From Streptomyces sp. TLI_105 (lineage in GTDB: Bacteria > Actinomycetota > Actinomycetes > Streptomycetales > Streptomycetaceae), in NCBI RefSeq assembly GCF_900105415.1, contig NZ_FNSM01000001.1, positions 372,001 through 436,000 of the forward strand: a stretch of 64,000 bases of DNA, given 5' to 3'. A model generated the notes under the pieces. It was not told the origin of the DNA, did not search any database, and worked only from the letters and a program-made list of their open reading frames with translations. Positions within the stretch are counted from its first letter, which is position 1, and each line of letters starts with the position of its first letter. This document shows, piece after piece, positions 18,546-25,021 of the stretch. The translations under genes and the position numbers were made by a program.

Positions 18546-19712
18546 TCAGGCCATGGTGTCTTGGATGTCGATGCCGAGCGCGCTCTGCCCGTACATGACG
18601 AGGGCCCGCTCGGGGTCGTTGGCGGCGTGGCCGCGGCCGGTGTGGGCGTCGCGCCAGGCGCGCTGGACGAGGCCGGGGCCGGTGCGCATGGCGCTGCCGC
18701 CGGAGTTCTCCATGAGCAGGTCGACCGCGGCGACGGAGCGTTCGGTGGCGAGCACCTGGTCGCGGCGGGTGCGCGTGCGCAGCTCCATCGGGATCTCCTC
18801 GCCGTGCTCGGCGAGGGCGTACATCTCGCCCATGTTGCGGGTCAGCTGCAGCCAGCTCGCGTCGATGTCGCTGGCGGCGCGGGCGATGCGGACCTGTGCG
18901 AAGGGGTCCTCGGCGACCTTCTGCCCGTACGAGACGCGGAACCGCTGCCGGGTGGCCTCGGCGTAGGAGTCGAAGGCGCCCTCGGCGATGCCGACGATCG
19001 GGGTGGAGATGGTGGTGGTGAACACCCCGGCGTACGGCAGCCGGTACAGCGGCTCGGGGTTGACCTCGTGGCCGGGCACCTTCAGGGCGGTGACCGGGCC
19101 GAAGCTCAGGGCGCGGTGGTCGGGGACGAAGACGTCCTCGACGACGACGTCGTTGCTGCCGGTGCCGCGCAGGCCGACGGTGTCCCAGACGTCGTCGACG
19201 CGGTAGTCGGACCGGGGGATCAGGAAGGTGCGCATGTCGACCGGGTTGCCCTCGCCGTCGGTGACGAGGCAGCCGAGGAGCGCCCAGCGGGCGTGGTCGC
19301 AGCCGGAGGAGAAGTGCCACCGGCCGGAGAGCCGGAAGCCGCCGTCGACGGCGGTGGCCTTGCCGGTGGGGGCGTACGAGGAGGCGATGCGGGTCTTGGG
19401 GTCCTGCCCCCACACCTCCTGCTGGGCGCGGGGGTCGAACAGGGCGACGTGCCAGGGGTGGACGCCGACCACGGAGGCGACCCAGCCGGTCGAGCCGCAC
19501 GCCTTGGCGATCTCCTTGACCGCCGTGTAGAAGACCACCGGGTCGGCCGCGCGGCCGCCGAAGGCCTTGGGCTGGAGCAGCTGGAAGAAGCCGGTGTCCT
19601 CCAACTCCTTGACGGAGGTGTCGGGCACGCGCCGCAGCGTCTCGGCCTCGGCCGCGCGGTCGCGCAGGGCGGGAGCGAGGTCACGGATCGCTGCCAGGAC
19701 GTCATCGGCCAT
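18546..19712 (-). CDS. hsaA: 3-HSA hydroxylase, oxygenase component
   Basis: A 388-aa flavin-dependent monooxygenase with the acyl-CoA dehydrogenase fold. It hydroxylates 3-HSA to the catechol 3,4-DHSA using reduced flavin from HsaB. FAD/FMN-fold landmarks are KACGSTGWVASVVGVHPW, GRWHFSSGCDHARWALLG, WDTVGLRGTGSNDV and RAWRDAHTGRGHAAND. It is the first gene of the nine-gene minus-strand operon running to the esterase at 11194. The operator at 19788-19804 and a TACGGT -10 box (19752-19757) lie upstream. A divergent-in-sequence paralogue lies immediately upstream at 20018. Confidence 0.93.
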   Translation of the reverse strand: MADDVLAAIRDLAPALRDRAAEAETLRRVPDTSVKELEDTGFFQLLQPKAFGGRAADPVVFYTAVKEIAKACGSTGWVASVVGVHPWHVALFDPRAQQEVWGQDPKTRIASSYAPTGKATAVDGGFRLSGRWHFSSGCDHARWALLGCLVTDGEGNPVDMRTFLIPRSDYRVDDVWDTVGLRGTGSNDVVVEDVFVPDHRALSFGPVTALKVPGHEVNPEPLYRLPYAGVFTTTISTPIVGIAEGAFDSYAEATRQRFRVSYGQKVAEDPFAQVRIARAASDIDASWLQLTRNMGEMYALAEHGEEIPMELRTRTRRDQVLATERSVAAVDLLMENSGGSAMRTGPGLVQRAWRDAHTGRGHAANDPERALVMYGQSALGIDIQDTMA

Positions 19713-19787
19713 GGGGCATCCCCTTTCGGGTCGTGGTGGGGGAATGCCAGGACCGTACGGCGTGCCGTACGGCGGCGAAATGCGCTG

Positions 19788-19804
19788 CTCCCACTGAGCG
19801 GGAA
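19788..19804 (-). promoter_or_regulatory. Steroid-island operator, site 2 (hsaA promoter)
   Basis: CTCCCACTGAGCGGGAA matches the fadD3/hsaE operator at 14 of 17 positions, with the asymmetric TGAGCGGGAA half fully kept. A -10 candidate TACGGT (19752-19757, read on the minus strand) begins 30 bp from the site. The hsaA start codon is 75 bp away, against 76 bp for hsaE. Imperfect arms suggest weaker binding. Confidence 0.6.
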
Positions 19805-19902
19805 CCCCGCGGGGAGGCTCCGCCGGGACGGGACGGAGCGGGTTCACCGGGACGGGCCGAGGGCGGGACGACGGGCCGCGACGGCGGAGTCGGGAGGACG
19901 GG

Positions 19903-19954
19903 GCGGGACGACGGAGTCGGGACGACAGGTCGGGACGACGGGTCAGAGCGACGG
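19903..19954. repeat. Degenerate 13-bp tandem repeat between the two hsaA genes
   Basis: Four units of 13 bp (core GTCGGGACGACGG) lie at 19903-19915, 19916-19928, 19929-19941 and 19942-19954, with looser copies on either side from about 19820. The whole 305-bp gap 19713-20017 holds this repeat plus the hsaA operator and -10 box. No gene was seen in it and no clear terminator for the upstream hsaA paralogue. Confidence 0.7.
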
Positions 19955-20017
19955 GGCGGGCCGTCGTGTCGGAGCGGGTTCCGTCCGCCGTCGTGTCGGA
20001 AGGGGTGTGTCCGCTCG

Positions 20018-21187
20018 TCAGAGCATCGGGTCGTGGACGTCCATGCCGAGGGCGTCCTGGGCGTAGAGGACCAGGGCCCGCTCCACGTCGTTGGCCGCCT
20101 GGCCGCGGCCGGTGTGCAGGTCGCGCCAGGCCCTCTGCAGGACGTCGTCGCCCACGCGCAGCGGCCCTCGGCCGGCGTTCTCCATGAGCAGGTCCACGGC
20201 GGTGATGGCGCGTTCGGTGGCGAGCGCCTGGTCGCGGCGGGTGCGGGCGCGCAGTTCCCTCGGGATCTCCGCGCCGCCGCGCGCGACCGCGTACAGCTCC
20301 GCCATGTTGCGGGCGAGCTGCAGCCGGGCGGCGTCGATCTCGCCGGCGGCGCGGGCGATGCGCACCTGGGCGAAGGGGTCCTCGGCGGCCCCCCGGCCGG
20401 GCTCGGCCCGGAGGCGCTCGCGGGCGGCGGTGATCTGGTCCTCGTGGGCGCCTTCGGCGATGCCGACCATCGCGGTGGAGATGGCGGTGGTGAAGACGGC
20501 CGCGTACGGCAGCCGGTACAGCGGTTCGGGGTGGACGTCGTGCCCGGGGCAGCGCAGCACGGTCACCGGGCCGTAGCCGAGCGCCCGGTGGGCGGGGACG
20601 AAGGCGTCCTCGACGAGGATGTCGTTGCTGCCGCTGCCGCGCAGCCCGACCGTGTCCCACACGTCGTCGACGCGGTAGTCGGCGCTCGGCACCAGGAAGG
20701 TCAGCATGTCGACCGGGCGGCCCTCGCCGTCGGTGACGAGACCGCCGAGGAGCGCCCAGCGGGCGTGGTCGCAGCCGGCGGAGAAGTGCCACCGGCCGGA
20801 GAGCCGGAAGCCGCCGTCGACGGGGGTGACCTTCCCGGTGGGGGCGTGGGAGGAGCAGATCCGGGTGGATTCGTCCGCGCCCCAGACCTCCTCCTGTGCC
20901 CGGGGGTCGAACTGGGCCACGTACCAGGGGTGGACGCCGAGGACCGACGCCGCCCAGCCGGTCGATCCGCAGGCCTTGGCGATCTCGTGCACGGCGGCGT
21001 AGAAGACGGCGGGGTCGGCGGCGAGTCCGCCGTACGCCCCGGGCCGGAGCAGCCGGAAGAAGCCGGCGGCCTCCAGTTCCCCGACGGAGGCGTCGGGCAC
21101 CCGGCGCAGGGCCTCCGCCTCGGCCGCGCGCTCGCGCAGGGCGGGGGCGAGGGCGCGGACCGCCGCGAGGACGTCGTCGTCGCACAT
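20018..21187 (-). CDS. Second HsaA-like flavin-dependent oxygenase
   Basis: A 389-aa paralogue of the neighbouring HsaA, similar along its whole length (by eye about two thirds identical). Shared blocks include EIAKACGSTGW, GGFRLSGRWHFS, YRVDDVWDTVGLRG and RAWRD. Differences cluster near the C terminus: the NSGGSAMRTG segment of HsaA is NAGRGPLRVG here, and GRGHAAND is GRGQAAND. It has no reductase partner of its own and is separated from hsaA by 305 bp, so it is probably a separate transcription unit facing the iclR gene. It may hydroxylate a variant phenolic intermediate, or be under relaxed selection. Confidence 0.85.
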   Translation of the reverse strand: MCDDDVLAAVRALAPALRERAAEAEALRRVPDASVGELEAAGFFRLLRPGAYGGLAADPAVFYAAVHEIAKACGSTGWAASVLGVHPWYVAQFDPRAQEEVWGADESTRICSSHAPTGKVTPVDGGFRLSGRWHFSAGCDHARWALLGGLVTDGEGRPVDMLTFLVPSADYRVDDVWDTVGLRGSGSNDILVEDAFVPAHRALGYGPVTVLRCPGHDVHPEPLYRLPYAAVFTTAISTAMVGIAEGAHEDQITAARERLRAEPGRGAAEDPFAQVRIARAAGEIDAARLQLARNMAELYAVARGGAEIPRELRARTRRDQALATERAITAVDLLMENAGRGPLRVGDDVLQRAWRDLHTGRGQAANDVERALVLYAQDALGMDVHDPML

Positions 21188-21247
21188 GGGCGCCCCTCTC
21201 GGATCCGGTCCGGTCGTGCCGTGACGAGAAGGAACCTACGCGTTACT

Positions 21248-21262
21248 GTTCCGAGACGGAAC
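21248..21262. promoter_or_regulatory. 15-bp palindrome between hsaA2 and iclR
   Basis: GTTCCG-AGA-CGGAAC has perfect 6-bp arms and a 3-bp spacer, 60 bp upstream of the second hsaA. IclR-family operators are commonly palindromes of about this size, so an autoregulatory site is likely. It is related to, but shorter than, the TTCCCG-N5-CGGGAA motif of the other island promoters. Confidence 0.5.
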
Positions 21263-21293
21263 TCCCCCTTCCCAGCGCCCGTCATCCTCTGGC

Positions 21294-21317
21294 AATCTCC
21301 ACGCAATACCGGAGATT
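21294..21317. promoter_or_regulatory. Inverted repeat near the iclR start
   Basis: AATCTCC (21294-21300) and GGAGATT (21311-21317) form a perfect 7-bp inverted repeat around a 10-bp spacer, 51 bp before the iclR start codon. It may be a second operator or a leader hairpin. It is AT-richer than the surroundings. Confidence 0.35.
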
Positions 21318-21368
21318 ACGGACCCAGCCACGGGCCATTCGGCTGTGCTGTCCGTGTGGGAGGTGCCG

Positions 21369-22247
21369 ATGACGACCAGTGCTGTCGAGCCTGTCGAGGC
21401 CGGGATGCCGCCTCTGTCCCTGCTGGAGAAGGCGGCGAAGGTGCTGAGCGCCTTCGAGAGCGCGGGGCCCCGGCTCACCCTCACCGAGGTCGTGCAGCGC
21501 TCGGGCATCCGCCGCTCCTCCGCGCACCGCATCCTCGACCAGCTGGTGCAGCTGCGCTGGCTGGAGCGCGAGGGCCGCGACTACCGTCTCGGCATGGGCA
21601 TGCTGGAGCTCGGCGCCATGGCCTCGCACCACAACCGGCTCCGCCGGGCGGCACTGCCCCATCTGCACGCGCTGCACGAGTCCACCGGCCACCTGGTGCA
21701 CCTGACGGTGCTCGACGGCTCCGAGGTGGTCTATCTGGAGCGCATCGGCGGTTCGGACGACTCCGTCGTGCCCTCGCGCATGGGCGGGCGGCAGCCGGCG
21801 TACTGCACGGCCTCGGGCAAGGCGATCCTGGCCTTCGGCGACGGAACGCCGGTGGAGCAGGTGATCCGGGACGGGCTGCGGGCACGTACCCCGCGCACCA
21901 TCACCCGCCCCGAGTCCTTCCGCCGTGAGCTGGCGATGACGCGGGAGCGCGGCGTGGCCTTCGACCACGAGGAGGGGTACCGGGGGGTCTTCTGCGTGGC
22001 CGCCCCGCTGCGCGGCGCCGGCCGGGCCATCGCCGCGATCTCGGTGAGCGGCCACGGCGTCCACCGGGAGATGGAGCGGCTGGCCCCGGCCGTGCGCGGC
22101 TGCGCGCGGTCGGTGTGGCAGTCGATGTTCGGGCCGGGGCGGCAGCCGGAGAAGCGGGCCCAGCCGGTCGGCGCGGGGCCCGTGGGGCTTCCGCAGCCCT
22201 CGATGGACAACATGATGGCCTGGCTGCGCTTCAGCGACTGGATGTGA
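21369..22247 (+). CDS. IclR-family transcriptional regulator
   Basis: A 292-aa regulator. The N-terminal winged HTH (SLLEKAAKVLSAFESAG, then RLTLTEVVQRSGIRRSSAHR) is followed by the IclR effector domain with LHESTGHLVHLTVLDGSEVVYLERI and AYCTASGKAILAF. The last 35 residues, ending LPQPSMDNMMAWLRFSDWM, extend past the domain. ATG 21369 has GGGAGG 6 bp upstream. It is divergent from the second hsaA and sits between the two halves of the ring A/B gene set, so it is the prime candidate regulator of that set. Mycobacteria and rhodococci use the TetR protein KstR here. Its 3' end overlaps the convergent SRPBCC gene by 17 bp. Confidence 0.9.
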   Translation: MTTSAVEPVEAGMPPLSLLEKAAKVLSAFESAGPRLTLTEVVQRSGIRRSSAHRILDQLVQLRWLEREGRDYRLGMGMLELGAMASHHNRLRRAALPHLHALHESTGHLVHLTVLDGSEVVYLERIGGSDDSVVPSRMGGRQPAYCTASGKAILAFGDGTPVEQVIRDGLRARTPRTITRPESFRRELAMTRERGVAFDHEEGYRGVFCVAAPLRGAGRAIAAISVSGHGVHREMERLAPAVRGCARSVWQSMFGPGRQPEKRAQPVGAGPVGLPQPSMDNMMAWLRFSDWM

Positions 22248-22677
22248 AGCGCGCCCGCAGGGCGGCGAGGCCGGTGCCGTACGTGCCGTCCCCGAAGACC
22301 GACTCCACCCGGGGCACGACGTCGTCCGTGCTCCGGTAGGCGGCGGACCACCGGACCTCGGCGCCGTCGGGGTGCGGACGCACGGCGAGCGTCGCCACGT
22401 AGTCGTGGACCGGGAGCATGACGGGGTCGAGGAGGGTGTAGCGGTACGAGCGGGCGGCCGCGTCACGGTCGAGCAGGCGCTCCCGGGCGACGGCCTCGCC
22501 GTCGACGGCGAAGACCCTGACGGTGCCGGGGACGGCGGGGTCGCCGCCGCCCTCCAGGGTGGACGGCGGCACGTGGGGATGCCAGTCGGCGAGGGCGCCG
22601 AAGTGGCCGATGACGGCCCACACGGCGTCGGGGGTGGCCGGGACGACGGCGGAGCGTTCGAGCGTACGGGGGTTCAC
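22231..22677 (-). CDS. SRPBCC-fold (polyketide cyclase/dehydrase-like) protein
   Basis: About 148 aa from the innermost start. Features of the START/SRPBCC ligand-binding fold are visible: AVWAVIGHFGALADWHP near the N terminus and a C-terminal helix with VFGDGTYGTGLAALRARF. Function unknown; in this position it may bind or tautomerise a steroid intermediate. The start is ambiguous: four in-frame GTG codons (22677, 22704, 22731, 22758) lie in a 27-bp tandem repeat, three with AGGAG at good spacing. The innermost was chosen because the fold begins just after it. Last gene of the hsaE-led operon. Confidence 0.75.
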   Translation of the reverse strand: MNPRTLERSAVVPATPDAVWAVIGHFGALADWHPHVPPSTLEGGGDPAVPGTVRVFAVDGEAVARERLLDRDAAARSYRYTLLDPVMLPVHDYVATLAVRPHPDGAEVRWSAAYRSTDDVVPRVESVFGDGTYGTGLAALRARFTSSR

Positions 22678-22775
22678 GGGCGTCTCCTCGTTGCGGGGGT
22701 TCACGGGCGTCTCCTGGTGACGGGGGTTCACGGGCATCGCCTGGTGACGGGGGCTCACGGGCGTCTCCTCGTGAC
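22668..22775 (-). repeat. Four 27-bp tandem units, each an RBS plus GTG start
   Basis: Units at 22668-22694, 22695-22721, 22722-22748 and 22749-22775 are near-identical. On the coding strand each reads AGGAG-N6-GTG-AAC/AGC-CCC, although the third unit's AGGAG is degraded. Because 27 is a multiple of three, all four GTGs are in frame with the SRPBCC gene and would add PVNPRxxET-type repeats to its N terminus. Confidence 0.9.
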
Positions 22776-22798
22776 GCGTACGGGTACGGGTGTGCGGC

Positions 22799-22824
22799 GA
22801 GGGGCACCCGCACGGGTGCCCCTC
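22799..22824 (-). terminator. Hairpin after the 3alpha-HSD-like gene
   Basis: GAGGGGCACCCG-CA-CGGGTGCCCCTC is a perfect 12-bp dyad 35 bp past the stop of the SDR gene. It may end or attenuate the hsaE operon before the SRPBCC gene. Confidence 0.7.
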
Positions 22825-22858
22825 CAGGTCCTGTCGTCAGGTGTCCTCGTACGGATCG

Positions 22859-23635
22859 TCACCAGGTGCGGTCGCCGCGCAGGACCGCGTCGGCGCCCCC
22901 GTCGGCGAAGACGACCTGCCCGGTCACGAGGGCGTTCTCGGGCGAGGCCAACCACGCGATGAGCGGGGCGATCTGCTCGGGGCGGGCGTGGCCGTGCAGC
23001 GGCATCGGCACACTCCGCTCGACGAGCCCCCGCATCTCGGGGTCGTCGAGCAGCGGCCGGGTCAGGGGCGTGACGACCACACCGGGGGCCACGGCGTTGA
23101 GCGGGACGCCGTCGCCGGCCCACGCCTCGGTGGGGGCGGCGCGCCGGACCCAGCGGGAGATCGCCGCCTTGGACGAGGAGTAGACGAGGTGGCCCTCGCC
23201 GCGGTCGACGGCCGCCCGTGAGGCGCCCACCGCCGCCTCCTCGTCCCCGGCGAGCGCGGCGTCCACGATCGCGGGGTCGACCGGGTGGACGGAGTCGATG
23301 GATCCGACGACCACGGCCCGGGGATCGGTGCCGGCCACGAGCAGCGGACGCAGTCCGTCGAGCGTGGCCACGGCACCGAAGTGGTTCACCCTGACGGTGA
23401 GGGGGTCGAAGTGGGCGACGCCCGCGCAGGAGACGACGGCGTCGAGACGGCCGCCGGTCAGCTCGCGGGCGCGGGCGACGAGTTCGGCCCGACCCTCGGC
23501 GGTGGACAGGTCGGCGCGGATGTCTCCGTCGGCGAGGTCGGCGCCGATGACGGTGTGGCCGCGCTGCCGCAGGAGGTCGGCGGTGGCCTTGCCGATGCCG
23601 GAGGCGGCTCCGGTGACCAGGCAGGTTCGGGACAT
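22859..23635 (-). CDS. SDR, 3alpha-hydroxysteroid dehydrogenase/carbonyl reductase-like
   Basis: A 258-aa SDR. The N-terminal TGAASGIG motif, the unusual ADLSTAEGR segment, VNHFGAVATLDGLRP and C-terminal VTGQVVFADGGADAVLR follow my memory of Comamonas testosteroni 3alpha-HSD/CR (HsdA), a 257-aa enzyme. The catalytic YSSSKAA motif is present, with SIDSVHP as the serine segment. The insert between Ser and Tyr (AIVDAALAGDEEAAVGA...) is also typical of that group. It oxidises 3alpha-hydroxysteroids to 3-ketosteroids, which would feed 5beta/5alpha reduced steroids or bile acids to KstD. 13 bp downstream of kshB. Confidence 0.85.
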   Translation of the reverse strand: MSRTCLVTGAASGIGKATADLLRQRGHTVIGADLADGDIRADLSTAEGRAELVARARELTGGRLDAVVSCAGVAHFDPLTVRVNHFGAVATLDGLRPLLVAGTDPRAVVVGSIDSVHPVDPAIVDAALAGDEEAAVGASRAAVDRGEGHLVYSSSKAAISRWVRRAAPTEAWAGDGVPLNAVAPGVVVTPLTRPLLDDPEMRGLVERSVPMPLHGHARPEQIAPLIAWLASPENALVTGQVVFADGGADAVLRGDRTW

Positions 23636-23648
23636 GACGGTCTCCTCG

Positions 23649-24695
23649 TCAGGAGTAGGTGATCTCGACCCGGTCGGTGAGGGGGAGGGCCTGGCAGGCC
23701 AGGACGTACCCCTCGGCGATGTCCTGGTCGTCCAGGACGTCGTTGCGGAGCATCTTGACCTCGCCGGCCACGACACGGCAGGTGCAGGCGCTGCAGGCGC
23801 CCTCCCGGCAGGAGTACGGGGCGTCCACACCCGCGGCGATGAGCACGTCGAGCAGGGGCGCCGTCGGCGGCCAGGCGACCGTGCGGGTCTCGCCGTCGAG
23901 CTCGACCTCGGCGGTCGCACCGCCCTCGGTCGCCGTGTCCTGCGGCACCTCGGGGGCGTCGAAGACGTCCGCGCCGAGGGAGAAGAACCGCTCCCGGTGG
24001 ATGCGGTCGCCGGGCGCGCCGAGCGTGCGCAGGGCCTGCTCGACGGCGTCCATGAGCGGCTGCGGGCCGCATACGAAGGCCTCGCGGTCGGCGTACGGCG
24101 CGAGCGCGGCGGCCAGCCGGTCCACGGAGGGCAGGCCCTGGAGCGACTCCAGCCAGTGGAGCACGAGCAGCCGGTCCGGGTGGTCCTGGGTCAGTGTCCG
24201 CAGTTCGTCGCGGAAGACGACCGAGGACTCGTCGCGGTTGGCGTACAACAGCACCACCCTGCCCCGGCCGTCGGCCAGGGCCGACTTGGCGATCGACAGG
24301 ACCGGGGTGATGCCGCTGCCTCCGGCGACGAGCAGCAGGTCGTCGTCGAGGGAGTCCGGGGTGAAGGTGCCGGCCGGGGGCAGCACCTCCAGCTCGTCCC
24401 CGGCCGCCAGCCGGTCGCAGACCCAGTTGGAGCCGTACCCGCCGGCGACCCGCTTGACGGTGATCTTCAGGGGCTCGCCGGTGTGGGGCGAGCTGGCGAG
24501 GGAATAGCAGCGGGCGGCCGGCCTCCCGTCGGCACCGGGCAGCTTCAGGGTGAGGAACTGCCCGGGGCGGTACGTGAAGCGGTCCGCGCTCTCCGCCGGT
24601 GCCTGGAGCACCAGGGAGTGCGCGTCGGCCGTCTCGGCGATGACCTCGACGACGCGCAGCCGGTGGGTGCGAGAGCTGGTCGTGGGCTCAGGCAT
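23649..24695 (-). CDS. kshB: 3-ketosteroid 9alpha-hydroxylase, reductase component
   Basis: A 348-aa iron-sulfur flavoprotein reductase. Domains in order: FAD-binding barrel (ARCYSLASSPHTG), NAD-binding domain (LLLVAGGSGITPVLS and YANRDESSV), and a C-terminal plant-type [2Fe-2S] ferredoxin domain with CREGACSACTCRVVAGEV and a distant fourth Cys in VLACQALP. It passes electrons from NADH to KshA. Its start overlaps the small upstream gene by 8 bp, and kshA lies just before that. Confidence 0.93.
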   Translation of the reverse strand: MPEPTTSSRTHRLRVVEVIAETADAHSLVLQAPAESADRFTYRPGQFLTLKLPGADGRPAARCYSLASSPHTGEPLKITVKRVAGGYGSNWVCDRLAAGDELEVLPPAGTFTPDSLDDDLLLVAGGSGITPVLSIAKSALADGRGRVVLLYANRDESSVVFRDELRTLTQDHPDRLLVLHWLESLQGLPSVDRLAAALAPYADREAFVCGPQPLMDAVEQALRTLGAPGDRIHRERFFSLGADVFDAPEVPQDTATEGGATAEVELDGETRTVAWPPTAPLLDVLIAAGVDAPYSCREGACSACTCRVVAGEVKMLRNDVLDDQDIAEGYVLACQALPLTDRVEITYS

Positions 24696-25020
24696 CGTCA
24701 GCCTCCGTGGTTGCGGTACCTGCCCTGCCGGGCTCCGGGGAGCCGGGCAGGGAGGTTCCGGACTCCAGGGAGCCGGACTCCGAAGTGCCCGACTCCAGGG
24801 TGCCGACCGTCAGGGTTCCGTCCTCCACCGCGCGGTCGATGCTCGCCCGCAGGGCCCGGCAGGTCCGCATCCGGGCGGTGGTCACGCCCGGGCGCACCCG
24901 GTCGCGGAACTCCGCGCAGGCGACGGCCGCGTCGGCCGTCCACTGCACGGAGGTGTGGGCGACGCTGAACTTCTCGCACAGGACCTGGTTGCCGCAGGCC
25001 GCGCACTCCACCGCTCGCAT
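24688..25020 (-). CDS. Small Cys-rich protein between kshA and kshB, unknown
   Basis: A 110-aa protein I do not recognise. The first 57 residues hold C6-x2-C9-x5-C15, His22, C35 and C54, a spacing that could bind zinc or an iron-sulfur cluster; the start is MRAVECAACGNQVLCEKFS. The last 40 residues are a low-complexity Glu/Ser/Gly/Thr tail with repeats of the form LESGTSES. ATG 25020 follows the kshA stop by one base and the 3' end overlaps kshB by 8 bp, so it is translated between the two subunits of the Rieske hydroxylase. It could be an extra electron-transfer or assembly factor; no evidence beyond position. Confidence 0.75.
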   Translation of the reverse strand: MRAVECAACGNQVLCEKFSVAHTSVQWTADAAVACAEFRDRVRPGVTTARMRTCRALRASIDRAVEDGTLTVGTLESGTSESGSLESGTSLPGSPEPGRAGTATTEADDA

Positions 25021-25021
25021 G

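Noticed and set aside
17323..19500. Long minus-strand frame of 725 codons over hsaD, hsaC and hsaA
   Set aside because: Arg/Pro-rich out-of-frame reading of the hsa genes; the real frames carry all the family motifs.
21248..21262. A fourth copy of the TTCCC-N7-GGGAA operator
   Set aside because: Arm sequence is GTTCCG with a 3-bp spacer, so length and half-sites do not align with the 17-bp motif; kept as a separate palindrome.
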